Source: Ovis canadensis (Eukaryota; Chordata; Mammalia; Artiodactyla; Bovidae). From it: a stretch of DNA of 64,000 nucleotides. The stretch is from contig NC_091245.1 in NCBI RefSeq assembly GCF_042477335.2, forward strand, positions 112,626,501 to 112,690,500, in the 5' to 3' direction. The notes beneath the pieces are model-generated. The model had not been told where the DNA came from. It saw only the letters and a program-made list of their open reading frames with translations, and ran no database searches. The position numbers and the translations under genes are program-made. This document shows, in pieces, positions 36,042 through 47,811 of this stretch; position 1 is the stretch's first letter, and every line of letters starts with the position of its first letter.

Positions 36042-37115
36042 ATGGGAGAAGCATAGTCCTCAATAAGTGGTGCTGGGAAAGCTGATTATTCACATGCCAA
36101 AGAATGAAATTAGATCCCTATCTTATACCACTCACAAAAACTGTGAAAATGGATTAAAGATTTAAATACAAAACTGTGAAACTTCTATAAGAAAACATAG
36201 GGGAAAGTCTCCTTGAAATTGCTTTGGTAATGATTTTTTTTTTAATATGATAGCAGTAGCACAAATAATAAAAGCAAAAATAAACAAGTGGGGCTACATC
36301 AAACTAGAAAGCTTCTGTACTGCAAAAGAAACCATCAGCTAATTGAAAAGGTAACCTACTGAATGGAAGTAAGTATTTGAATACCTTCTATCTGATAAGG
36401 GATTAACGTCTAAATATTTAAGAAATTCATGCAACCCACACGCCATTTGTCCATTGCAGCAATATTTACAATAACCATGATATGGAAGCAACTTAAAAAT
36501 CCAGCAACAGAGGATTGGATAAAGAAGATGTACTACATATATGCAATGGAATATCAGCCATAAAAAGAACAAAATCATGCTATTTTCCGCAACATGGATG
36601 GACACAGAGGTTGTCATAGTGAGTAAAGGAAGTCAGAGAGAGAAGATAGATACACTCCTATAAGAAAACATAGGGGAAAATCTCCTTAACGTTGGTGTTG
36701 ATAATGATTTTTTAAAAATATGACAACAATAGCATAATAACAAAAGCAAAAATAAACAATATCATATGATATCACTTATATGTGGAATCTAAAAATTGAT
36801 ATGAATGAACTTACTTACAAAATAGAGTCATAGAAGCATAAAACAGTCTTGTGGTTACCAGGGAAGAGAGGAGGGGAAAAATAAATTGGGAAACTGGGAT
36901 TGACATATACATACTACTATGTATAAAACAGATAACTGATAAGGACCTGCTATACAGCACAGGGAACTCTACTCAATACTATGTAATGGCCTACATGGAA
37001 AAAGAATTTAAGAGTGGATATATGTATAATGTATTCACTTTGCTGAATAGCAGAAAGTAACACAACATCATAAATCAGCTACACTGAACTATACCACCAT
37101 ATTGTTAATGTTACT

Positions 37116-38146
37116 CCTTGTCTCTTCTAAGACAGAACTTTTCTATTCACTTGCTAATCCACAATACCTTTGTGTTCTTTTTGTGAGTTTTTACTAAATG
37201 TATTCATTTGCTCAGTTTAGCTGTGGAGTCAATACCAACAACTTATATGAGATCAGAGCTGGTCACAGATTGTCAGGGGCACATGGTGGCAAGCCCTTCC
37301 AGTGTGCTTTCTAGTCTTGTATCGATCTGATGTGATAATCATCTTAATGTGCTAACGTAGCCTGTCTTCTTTACTTCAAAATATAGTCTGTTATTAAAAA
37401 ATCACCCTTAATTTCCACAAAACGGCTCCCAAAGTGATTTATAAGTCCCTTTATACTAATCTGCACAGCTAAGTAACTACAAATGTTGACCTTCTAATAA
37501 GTTCCCCCTGACTCCCTACCTTTTCTGAAAAAGATTTATATCACAGTCAGCCTTCCGTATCTGTGATTCTCCAGAACGTGCAAATACCAAGGGTGATTAA
37601 GGGACTTAAGAAACCAGGGTATTTTGGTATGAGGTGGGCAGTCCTAGGCCCAGCCCTCTATGATACCAAGGGACAGCTGTATATGAATATAGTGTCATAA
37701 TTTATAATTGGTGGCATGAGCTATGTGAAGGCAGAGACTAGGTCTAGCAGACATCTCCATGTCTGTCACCTTACACACACCTTCAGTCTCCCACCTATTG
37801 TCCCCCCATCCTCTTATGTAAGCCTGGCACATGGCACACATATCTGTGCCAGCAGAGAGCAGCAAAGATTCAGGGAATTGGAGATGAGGTATCTATTAGG
37901 AGTGCTATGGCCTGTCTGAAGGGGTCAGGTGGCTTTTCTACATGGGGAGGAACCTGAAACACCAACAGAGAGGACAGAGGGCAAGTGGAGATGCACAGTT
38001 GGCGTATGGCTCACCAGCATTCCTCACATAAAGGCTGAGACTTCATCTATTTATGTTTAGGTCTCAAGGCCTGGCTCTTTGTAACTGATTAGAAGATATT
38101 TTAAATGAATTAATTAACATAATAGCTAATGTTTACTAAGGACTTG
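37116..38146. other. Intergenic DNA with a possible DNA-transposon remnant
   Basis: No gene is recognised. About 37545-37685 (CAGTCAGCCTTCCGTATCTG ... ACCAAGGGACAGCTGTAT) resembles a short non-autonomous Tc1/mariner (Tigger-like) element with inverted ends. Confidence 0.4.
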
Positions 38147-38363
38147 GGCTTCCCTGGTGGCTCAGAGGTTAAAGTGCCTGCCTCCAATGCAGGAGACCTG
38201 AGTTCGATCCCTGGGTCGGGAAGATCCCCTGGAGAAGGAAATGGTAACCCACTCCAGTACTCTTGCCTGGAAAATCCCATGGACGGAGAAGCCTGGTAGG
38301 CTACAGTCCATGGGGTCACAAAGAGTCAGACACGACTTCACTTTCACTTTCACTTTCGCTTTA
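38147..38363 (+). mobile_element. Bov-tA SINE
   Basis: A well-preserved head GGGCTTCCCTGGTGGCTCAG, B-box-like GTTCGATCCC, core, and a CACTTTCACTTTCACTTTCG tail. Confidence 0.93.
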
Positions 38364-38424
38364 CTAGGAGGTAGTCTCTATGCCACTTTAGTATCTATTA
38401 TATCTTTTTTAACACATTTTTTAT

Positions 38425-38632
38425 TTGTTTTAAAAAATATTTATTTATTTGGTTGCACCAGGTCTTAGTTGCAGGATGCAGGATCTTCGTTGTGGTTGTA
38501 AGATCTTTAGTTGCAGCATGCAAACTCAGTTGCTGCATGTCAGATCTAGTTACCTGACCAGAATTGAACCCAGGACTTTTGCATTGGGAGCATGGAGTCT
38601 TAAGCCGCAAGACCACAAGTGAAGTCTCTCAT
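38425..38632 (-). mobile_element. CHR-type tRNA-derived SINE
   Basis: The reverse complement of a CHR-like SINE: GGTTGCACCAGGTCTTAGTTG, TTGAACCCAGGACTTTTGC, TTAAGCCGCAAGACCAC. This family is found in cetaceans, ruminants and hippos. Confidence 0.65.
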
Positions 38633-41600
38633 TAAGTCTTTTAATATTTATAATCTTGTGGACTAAGAACTATAGTTATCCCCATTTCTCATGTGAGTAA
38701 ACTGAGGCATAGAGCATTAAAGTCATTGTGGCCAAGACTAAACAGGGAGAAGGGACATAATCGGGACTCAAGTCTAGGAAGTGTGGCTGGAGCATCTGTG
38801 TGCTCATCCACTCACTGGGTAATACTTCCAGAGTGTGAGAGAGAGAGAGAGGCAGGAGTTCTACCAGGGGAAGTGAGGAGGGTTGTACTGTGAGTAACAA
38901 GGCATGTGGACAATCTCTGGGTAAATGGACTGACAAGAGCACATTGAGCATTTCTTACATCAGTTCCCCTCCTATGTCCCACCTTCTCAAAGGGATTGAA
39001 TGGAGAGATAACAGAAAACTTGTAATTGCTTTGTCTTCCAAGCATATCTGGAAATTACCATCCATTATAGCAGGAGCAAAGTCTTGCAGTCACAATAGTA
39101 CTGCCCTTTAGAGTTACAAAGTGCTTTCACATCCATTCTACAATTTTGACCCTACAACAACTCGTGAGGTCATTAAGAGGAGGCAGTTTTTACTAGAACT
39201 ACTCTGTACTCCAAAAGCCCCTTAGACTTTATCCATTGCAGTCCTTGCCCTCTGCTTTGTAATTGTTGCCTTATGTGTGGATTTCCCCAATAAAGCATGG
39301 TTTGTTTGAAAGAAGAAAAGTCTTTTAACTGTATTTTCAACAGATAATACAGTGAGTGACACATGTTATGTTGATGACAAATGAGGAGCACCAGGGTTTT
39401 GGTTCAGGACCCTTCACCATAGTAGTTGCTGTAGATCATTGGGTGTTTGGGGTTAGCATGTGGGGGAGGGGTGGTCTGGCCATGGTAATTGGGACAAGAA
39501 AGGGATTACCTTCATTCCCAGAGGTGCCTTGCCCAAAGGACATGCCATGTGATTGGTGGGACCCAGAGAGAGAATGTAAGTTAATAAGTGTGAAGACTGG
39601 AATGCACAATAGAGATGTGAGATCTATTAATGATTCTCTCACCTCTGCCCACTTGTAGAAAATGGGGGCAACTCCAGGAAAGTACAGTCACAAGTTCATA
39701 TCCAACTAATCTGCACAAGACGTGACAATCAGCAGAGTCCAAACCTGGCTGAGCAGGCGGGAGGAGAACAAGGGCACACAGAGGAATGTGGGTGTGCTTC
39801 CCTCTTTAGGCACTGGACTTGAAGATTTCCTTGTGAAGCTCTGCCAATAGGAGTGCCCTGTGTGGTGTGTAACAAGGGAGCCACTGACCGGTGAAAACAT
39901 GACACTCTCACTGCAGCTGGTTTCTATGAAGTCTCAAAGCACTACATGATTAAAATTATGTGCATTCCCAGAGACATTTTAACACTAATGTAAACATTTC
40001 AGAGTGAGTTCGAAGAACCATTCTAATGAAAATGTTCAAAATTTTGTCAAATTGTGATTAACATGTTAGTGATAAAGGTATCAAGATGTTCTTGCATTTT
40101 CTAACCTGAAATTTTAGGCTCTCTATTTCACATTTTAGTATCATGCTTAGTCATTTTACAATGAAAAAGTTTAATGACAATTGAATGAAAAATCACACCA
40201 TAAGAAATGTGACTGCTGTGCTTGCTTTGTGGCTATTTTTGCATAATATACTCTAATTATTGATGTTTTGAAAATAAAGTACTATTGAAAGGCTAACTTT
40301 AAAATAAGTGAGTCTTAACAATACAGTCATGGTTGAAAGCAATAACCGTTTCTCACTTTCAGATGACATAGATTTCCTTTTGGAAATATACAAGCATTCT
40401 ATTTTTTAAATAAATTTTCTCTCACCTCTCTAGACTGAGGGAATCCTCCTTTCATATTCTTCTCTGCCACTGTACCAATCTTCACAGAAGGCTGAGTCCT
40501 GAGGTCTTAAGAAATCCATACCTTTTCTGCTTTCAATTTTATTTTCCAAATAGAAAGAGGGAAATGCCAGGTATCATTCATAATTACTGAACTCTTAATG
40601 CTCAGGACACTCACTTGTTTATTCAACTATGTGTTGAAGATCTACTGTGTACCAGGCACTATTCCAGTTCTGAGAATGGAGTTCTGAACACGCAGAGAAA
40701 GTCTCTCTTCTTAGAACTCTTACATTTTAGCATGGTAGATCCTATAGAATGCTGACCTGAAACAGATAGACTGCCTGATATTTCTCTAGCAAAGATGGGT
40801 TTATTTAGAAATTAGTAGAAAATTGAAATTTGGGGTCTGCAATCATGGCAAGCCATGTGCAAGTCCCCGCACAGCCAAAAAAGGAGAATGCTTTTAAAAA
40901 GAGTAAAGATAATTTGGCAGGGCTGCTCTAAACAAAGTTCATGTCTTTTCACTGGCTGATCCTTGCCAGGGAAGGAAGTCTCTGTTTTTCCTCTTGGGCT
41001 CTGTTTTCATCTCAGACATGAGAGCTCCCTCTTCTCAACTCTGATTGAGATTTCTATTTATCAATTTTTCATAGAATAAAATAATAAAGCAGGATAAAGA
41101 GGTAGGGAGTAAAAGATCAAGCAGTGTTGTTATATCAAGGGGATCAGGAGACTCTCATTAATAGGTAACATTGAGTGAATCTTAAGGAAGAGATAGCCAT
41201 GTGGGCATCTAGGAGAAGAGCTTTCTTCTACTGCAAAGACCTTGAGGTGGGAGTGTGGTGGAGAATTTTAGGAACAATGAGGTGGTGAGTGTCATAGATG
41301 TGAACTAAGTTGGGGAAAGAGCTAGGAAAATGTGTCAGAAGGTAGCCAAGGGCTATCATAAAGCCTAACAAGAAGCCCTGAAAGGGAGTTTGCTCTTTAT
41401 CCCAAGTAATATAGGAAACAACCAGCAAACAGAGAAATGAGATGATCTGATATAAATATCACTCCAGTGATCTAGTGATCTAGAATATCACTCTAGTCTG
41501 TGAAGAGCAGATTACAGAGGGCCAAGGTACACGTAAGGAGATTTGTTAGGTAGCTGCAGCAATAGTGCAGGAAGAGATGGTGTTGGCAAAAGTTGGTAAA

Positions 41601-41982
41601 GGTGATAAGAAGTGATTAAGTTCTTGATTTTCCAAAGTAGAGCCAATAGAATTTTTTGACAATTGGACATAGCATAGGAGAAAGTGGAGTCAAGAATAAT
41701 TTAAATTTTTTGGGTGGAAAACTTGAAGAATGAGTGACAATTTACTGAGATGAAGATAGATGGAGAAAGAAATAGAAGATAGGGAAGCAACAGTTTGATT
41801 TGGTATTTAGATACCTGTTAGACATTCAGATGGAGATGCTGAGTAAGTTGCTGAATATACAAGACAAAAATTAAGGAAACAGTCAGGCCTGGAAATAAAA
41901 TTGGGCATTTCAAATCAGGAGGCTGAATGAGATGGACTAAGGAATTGGGATAGATAAAGAAATGAGTAAGTCTAAAGACTGA
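38633..41982. other. Largely unique intergenic DNA with old MIR/L2 traces
   Basis: No gene is recognised in 3.3 kb. Antisense MIR-like sequence lies at about 38645-38780 (AGTTATCCCCATTTCTC...AAACTGAGGC) and 39105-39185. An antisense L2-like end lies at about 40615-40740 (GTGTACCAGGCACTATTCCAG). Short open frames here have no domains. Confidence 0.45.
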
Positions 41983-42187
41983 GGGTTTCCCAGGTGGCTC
42001 AGTGGTAAAGAATCTGCCTGCCAAGCAGGAGACGTGGGTTCAGTCGTTGGATCGGGAAGACCCCCTGAAAAAGAAAATGATAACCCGCTTCATTATTCTT
42101 GCCTGGGAAATCCCACGGAACCCTTACAGTTCATGGGGTTGCAATGAGTCAGACATGACTGAGCAACTAAACAACAATAGCAACAAG
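41983..42187 (+). mobile_element. Bov-tA SINE
   Basis: GGGTTTCCCAGGTGGCTCAG head and GAGCAACTAAACAACAATAGC end, with a slightly deleted core. Confidence 0.88.
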
Positions 42188-42859
42188 GACTGAACTCAGA
42201 GACTTTTCAATATTTATAGATGGGAGAAATTTGCAACAAATTCATATAACAGAAGCCTGAGGTAGGAGAAAACCAGGAGAGAACAAAGTTCCATGAGCAA
42301 AATTATTCCATGAATATCTGAGGAGGGGGACTACTGAATAATAAGTTTCTGCTGCTAAGTTTCACTCTTCAAACATAATTACTTTCTGTTTCTAAAAGCA
42401 TAAACTTCTTTTAGTTCCTCTTTTCAGTTGTGTCCTAATGGGGCATCCCTAGGATTTTTTTCACTGATCTCATTCCACCCCATCCATGCCCTTTCCCATT
42501 TCAAAAATATTTTCTCTTTATTTTCCCAGAAGCCTTAGCATGGTCATTTCTAGAACAAGAAAAGCCACAATATTCTGATTCTGCTAATAAGATGCTGTGT
42601 TACCATGAGGAAAATACCTCTTTGTCTCTTAATTGAACAAGGTCAAGATTAGTAAACAAGTGAGCGCCAAGTTAGAAGAATATCTTGTATACAGTATCGT
42701 TGTTTGCTTGAGTCCTGTTCACTGCCTTATTAGTTCTCATACTTTGTCTACAGATTCCTTTGGATTTTCTACATCAGCAGTAATAGGATCTGAAAATATG
42801 ATAATTTGTCTCTCCTCTTACATATATTTTTATTTTTCTTGTCTCAAGAAAAAGTATTC
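42188..42859. other. Intergenic stretch, nothing recognised
   Basis: No convincing gene or repeat signature. Confidence 0.4.
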
Positions 42860-43375
42860 AAACAAACATTTAAATTTCTCCAAATTCAGCAAAAGGCACA
42901 AACCTACAGATTCAATAAACCGAATAAACCCCAAACAGGAGAAACTCAAAAAATATATACCAAAGCACATTAATATCAACCAGCTGAAAACTAACAAAAA
43001 AGAAAAAAAATCTTCATAACAGAGAGAAATAACATAAACTACAGCGAAAAGTAATTTAAAGGACTGCTGATTTCTCATCAGAAACTAATATGGGCAAGAG
43101 AAGTGGCATAATGTTTTTCAAGTGCTGGAAGAAAAGAACTGTCAATCTAGAATTCTATACCCAGGAAATGAAGATGAAATCAAGACATCCTCAATGTGAG
43201 GGAAAACTAACAAAATTTGTCACCAACAGACCTACCCTAAAAGAATGGCTAAAGGAATATCTAGAAACAGAAAGAAAATAGAAAGAAACTTGTAACATCA
43301 AGCATAAAGAAAGAGCAATGGGAAGAGTAAAAATACATGAGAAAATATAATGGACTATCTTTCTCTATTCTTTCC
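42860..43375 (+). mobile_element. HAL1/L1 ORF1-like fragment
   Basis: AGAAACTAATATGGGCAAGAG, GTCAATCTAGAATTCTATACCC and CTAAAAGAATGGCTAAAGG are typical of the downstream part of L1 ORF1 in HAL1-type elements. The frame is interrupted. Confidence 0.6.
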
Positions 43376-43376
43376 T

Positions 43377-43496
43377 TTTTTTTTTTTTTTTTTTTTGCCA
43401 CTCCATGCAGCTTGCAGGATCTTAGTTCCTAACCAAGGATTGAACCCAGCCCTTGCAGTGTAAGCGCTGACTCCTAACCACTGGACAAATAGGTAA
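43377..43496 (-). mobile_element. CHR-type SINE, antisense, with poly-T
   Basis: About 20 T followed by GCAGCTTGCAGGATCTTAGTTCC and GATTGAACCCAGCCCTTGC, the reverse of a tRNA-derived CHR SINE with its A tail. Confidence 0.75.
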
Positions 43497-43674
43497 TTTC
43501 CTATTCTTCTCCTCTGGAGTTTTCTAAATTATGTCTGATAACTGGAGCAAAAATTACAGCTTTACCTGACATGATTCTCAATGTATGGAGAGGTTTTATT
43601 TAAGATAAGATATTAAGGAGTGATGGTAAAAGAATCTAGTACAGATAATATTTCTACACATTAGTTGAACTGGT

Positions 43675-44740
43675 AAATGGATCATAAAGAAAGAAAGGAA
43701 ATTCCAGAAAAACACATACTTCTGCTTCATTGACTACACTAAAGCCTTTGACTGTGTGGATCACGACAAATTGTGGAAAATTTTTAAAGAGATGGGAATA
43801 CCAGACCACCTTACCTGCCTCCTGAGAAAACTGTATGTAAGTCAAGAAGCAACACTTAGAACCAGACATGAAACAATAGACTGGTTCAAAATTGAGAAAG
43901 GAGTACATCAAGGCTGTATATTGTCACCCTGCTTACTTAACATATATGCAGAGTACATCATGTGAAATGCTGGGCTGGATAAATCACAAGGTTCCAAGGA
44001 GAAACATTAACAACCTCAGATAATAAAATGATACCACTCTAATGTCAGGAAGCAAATAGGAACTGAAGAGCCTCTTGACAAGGGTGAAAGAAGAGAGTGA
44101 AAAAACTGCCTTAAAACTTCAATGGGGAAAAAGGGGAAACAGTGACAGATTTTATTTTCTTAGCCTCCAAAATCACTGTGGATAGTGACTACAGCCATGA
44201 AATTAAAAGGAAAGCTGTGGCAAATCTAGACAGTGTATTAAAAAGCAGAGACACTTTTCAGACAAAGGTTCATATAGTTAAAGCTATGGTTTTTCCAGAA
44301 GTCATGTACAGATGTGAGAAATGGACCATAAAGAAGGCTGAGCACTGAAGAAGTGATTCTTTTGAACTGTGGTGCTGGAGAAGACTATTGAGAGTCCCTT
44401 AGACAGCAAGGAGATTAAACCATTCAATCCTAAAGGAAATCAACCCTGAATATTTGTTGGAAGAACTGATGCTGAGGCTGAAGCTCCAATACTTTAGCTA
44501 CCTGATATGAAGAGTTCACTCAATGGAATAGACCTTGATGCTGGGAAAGATTGAAGGCAGAAGGAGAAGGGGATGACAGAGGATGATATGGTTGGATAGC
44601 ATCACCGACTCGGACATGAGTTTGAGTGAACTCCGGGAGTTGGTGATGGACAGGGAGGCCTGGAGTGCTGCACTCTGTGGGGTCACAAAGAGTTGAACAT
44701 GACTTAGCAACTGAAAAACAACAACAATGTAAGGCTTTAA
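43675..44740 (+). mobile_element. BovB LINE 3' half, plus strand
   Basis: It encodes reverse transcriptase sequence ([43 protein letters not shown]) and the ORF2 C-terminus (AMVFPEVMYRCEKW), ending with AACAACAAC. Frameshifts and small deletions disrupt it. Confidence 0.9.
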
Positions 44741-44784
44741 GCAGTCATTTAAAAATCTATTGAGATACATTCAACACACACTAT

Positions 44785-45460
44785 CAGTTCAGTTCAGTTC
44801 AGTCGTTCAGTCGTGTTCGACTCTGTGCAACCCAGTGAATTGCAGCATGCCAGGCCTCCCTGTCCATCACCAACTCCCGGAGTTCACTCAAACTCATGTC
44901 CATTGAGTTGGTGATGCCATCCAGCTATCTCATCCTCTGTTGTCCCCTTCTCCTCCTGCTCCCAATCCCTCCCAGCATCAGAGTCTTTTCCAATGAGGCA
45001 ACTCTTCGCATCAGGTGGCCAAAGTATTGGAGTTTCAGCTTTAGCATCAATCCTTCCAATGAACACCCAGGACTGGTCTCCTTTAGGATGGACTGGTTGG
45101 ATCTCCTTGGAGTCCAAGGGGCTCTCAAGAGTCTTCTCCAACACCACACTTCAAAAGCATCAATTCTTCAGCGCTCAGCTTTCTTCACAGTCCAACTCTC
45201 ACATCCATACATGACTACTGGAAAAACCATAGCTTTGACTAGACAGACCTTTGTTGGCCACGTAATGTCTCTGCTTCTCAATATACTATCTAGGTTGGTC
45301 ATAACTTTCCTTCCAAGGAGTAAGCGTCTTTTAATTTCATGGCTGCAATCACCATCTGCAGTGATTTTGGAGCCCCCCAAAATAATGTCTGATGCTGTTT
45401 CCACTGTTTCCCTATCCATTTCCCATGAAGTGATGGGACCAGATGCCATGATCTTCGTTT
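44785..45460 (-). mobile_element. BovB LINE 3' end, minus strand
   Basis: It begins with four CAGTT units at the 3' terminus. On the minus strand it encodes the ORF2 C-terminus ([34 protein letters not shown]) and is truncated near 45460. It faces the preceding BovB copy with a 45-bp spacer. Confidence 0.9.
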
Positions 45461-45775
45461 CAAATCAAAATGGATTTTTTTTAAATTTAAGTAACCTATA
45501 GAATGGCCAAGAAAGCAAAACAGAACAAAAAAAATCAGAAGAAACCAGAAGCAAAGAGTAAAATGGCAGATTTAAGCCATGATAAATCAATAACTACATT
45601 ATATAAACCAATGGAATGGAATAGTGAACCCTGAAATATACACACACAGGTATGATTAGCTGCTTTTTGAAAGAGGTGTAAAAACAAATCAATACAGAAA
45701 GGACAGTCTTTTCAATAAATGGTGTTGGAACAGTGGGACAACCATGTGTTACGGATACGAGACCCTTATAGAATA

Positions 45776-46081
45776 CAAGTATTCTGGAACTCTCTTGCTT
45801 TTTTGATGATCCAGTAGATGTTGGCAACTTGATCTCTGGTTCCTCTGCCTTTTCTAAAACCAGCTTGAATATCTGGCAGTTCACAGTTCACATATTGCTG
45901 AAACCTGGTTTGGAGAATTTTGAGCATTAGTTTACTAGCGTGTGAGATGAGTGCAATTGTGCGGTAGTTTGAGTATTCTTTGGCAATGCCTTTCTTTGGG
46001 ATTGGAATGAAAACTGACATTTTCCAGTCCTGTGGCCACTGCTGAGTTTTCCAAACTTGCTGGCATATTGAGTGCAGCACA
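45776..46081 (-). mobile_element. BovB LINE segment, inverted part
   Basis: The minus strand reads reverse transcriptase sequence ([67 protein letters not shown]). It abuts, head to head, the plus-strand copy at 46082. Confidence 0.88.
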
Positions 46082-47252
46082 GAGGAACAAAAATCAAATT
46101 GCCAACATTCACTGGATCATTGAAAAAGCAAGAGAGTTCCAGAAAAACATCTATTTCTCCTTTATTAACTATGCCAAAGCCTTTGACTGTGTGGATCACA
46201 ATAAACTGTGGAAAATTCTGGAAGAGATGGGAATACCAGACCAGCTGACCTGCCTTTTAAGAAACCTATATGCAGGTCAGGAAGCAACAGTTAGAACTGG
46301 ACATGGAACAACAGACTGGTTCCAAATAGCAAAAGGAGTACGTCAAGGCTGTATATTGTCACCCTGCTTATTTTACTTATATGCAGAGTACATCATGAGA
46401 AACGCTGGGCTGGAAGAAGCACAAGCTGGAATCAAGATTGCCGGGAGAAATATCAAAACCTCAGATATGCAGATGACATCACCCTTATGGCAGAAAGTGA
46501 AGAGGAACTAAAAAGCCTCTTGATGAATGTGAAAGAGGAGAGCGAAAAAGTTGGCTTAAAGCTCAACATTCAGAAGACTAAGATCATGGCATCTGGTCCC
46601 ATCACTTCATGGGAAATAGATGGGGAAACAGTGGAAACAGTGTCAGACTTTATCTGGGGGGCCTCCAAAATCACTGCGGATGTTGATTGCAGCCATGAAA
46701 TTAAAAGATGCTTACTCCTTGGGAGGAAAGTTATGACCAACCTAGATAGAATATTCAAAAGGAGAGACATTACTTGCCAACAAAGGTCCGTCTAGTCAAG
46801 GCTATGGTTTTTCCTGTGGTCATGTATGGATGTGAGAGTTGGACTGTGGAGAAGGCTGAGCACTGAAGAATTGATGCTTTTGAAGTGTGGTGTTGGAGAA
46901 GACTCTTGAGAGTCCCTTGGACTGCAAGGAGATCCAACCAGTCCATCCTAAAGGAGATCAGTCCTGGGTGTTCTTTGGAAGGATTGATGCTAAAACTGAA
47001 ACTCCAATACTTTGGCCACCTGATGCGAAGAATTACCTCATTGGAAAAGACCCTGATGCTGGGAGGGATTGGGGGCTGGAGGAGAAGAAAACGACAAAGG
47101 ATGAGATGGCTGGATGGCATCACCGACTCGATGGACATGAGTCTGAGTGAACTCCGGGAGTTGGTGATGGACAGGGAGGCCTGGCATGCTGCAATTCACG
47201 GGGTTGCACAGAGTCGAACACGACTGAACGACTGAACTGAACTGAACTGAAC
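46082..47252 (+). mobile_element. BovB LINE 3' half, plus strand
   Basis: The frame at 46032-46511 reads reverse transcriptase ([43 protein letters not shown]). It continues, with frameshifts, to a long C-terminal frame (46885-47235) and ends with the CTGAACTGAACTGAA terminal repeat. It is among the better preserved copies. Confidence 0.92.
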
Positions 47253-47633
47253 ACAAATATCTTCTACCACCACATGGCTTTTCTTTTTACTATTATAATG
47301 ATATCTTTTGATTAAAGAACTACTTGATTTTGCTGTAATATACTGTAAGCCTTCATTTTCTCATCTGTAAAACTAGGGGTTATGGAAGTATTTTACTCAC
47401 AAGATTGTTATGAGGAATACATAAAAGAATTCAGGTACTCCTGGTACTCTGAAAAGCTCAAGAGATATTAGTATTATCTCCAGTGCAACTCTCTCATTCT
47501 CCATATAACCTTCTATTTCCTTCCATGTTCTCTCTTCTAAATCTCTGAGAGGTCCTATGTTACAGCAGAAAGAGCTGACCATATAGCTTTAATCATTAGT
47601 GATTTAGTCATTCCTTGTGAACATAGTGAGAAA
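47253..47633. other. Upstream flank of SLAMF7
   Basis: It separates the BovB cluster from the promoter region. About 47335-47440 resembles a MIR fragment (CATTTTCTCATCTGTAAAAC). No coding feature was recognised. Confidence 0.4.
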
Positions 47634-47713
47634 GAGTCACTAAAGTGACTCATTATCCCATGACCCCACTTTCCAACAGGGGAAGAGATATAAGCACTAC
47701 AGACAGGAAGTAG
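47634..47713 (+). promoter_or_regulatory. SLAMF7: Probable SLAMF7 proximal promoter
   Basis: Just upstream of the start codon lie a perfect 7-bp dyad GAGTCAC-TAAA-GTGACTC (47634-47651) containing a consensus AP-1 site TGACTCA (47646-47652), a TATA-like GATATAAG (47686-47693) and an ETS-type core CAGGAAGT (47704-47711). The spacing would place transcription start about 40-50 bp before the ATG. AP-1 and ETS control is plausible for a lymphoid gene, but occupancy is inferred from sequence only. Confidence 0.5.
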
Positions 47714-47762
47714 TTTGTTTCAGTGATGGTTTTGTTTCAGTCACTAACATTCAGAGAGCAAC

Positions 47763-47811
47763 ATGCTTGGCGTCCCAGCATGCTTTATCTTTCTCCTCTG
47801 CCAGCTCGCAG
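47763..47811 (+). CDS. SLAMF7: SLAMF7 exon 1: signal peptide
   Basis: ATG followed by [16 protein letters not shown], a hydrophobic secretory leader. The exon ends after the first base of a Gly codon at a GTGAGT donor (47812). The ATG lies about 70 bases after a TATA-like element, and the phase (1) matches exon 2, which decides the start. Confidence 0.88.

Larger units (their letters stand above)
33785..37115 (+). mobile_element. L1 LINE, ORF2 to 3' UTR, two SINE insertions
   Basis: Words typical of L1 ORF2 run in order: TATGAACTACTATACACCAAC, CTAGCACACCAAATTCAAC, then TTTGACTAGGGAGCCAAG and ATGCAATGGAATATCAGCC near the 3' end, finishing with a 3' UTR at about 37115. Multiple stops leave no long frame. 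The element is 5' truncated near 33785 and contains a duplicated internal segment near 36.66-36.76 kb. Confidence 0.78.

Noticed and set aside
38633-41982. A possible undetected gene in the longest repeat-poor stretch
   Set aside because: Only short frames without domains, no splice-consistent chain, and MIR/L2 traces throughout; unsupported without expression data.
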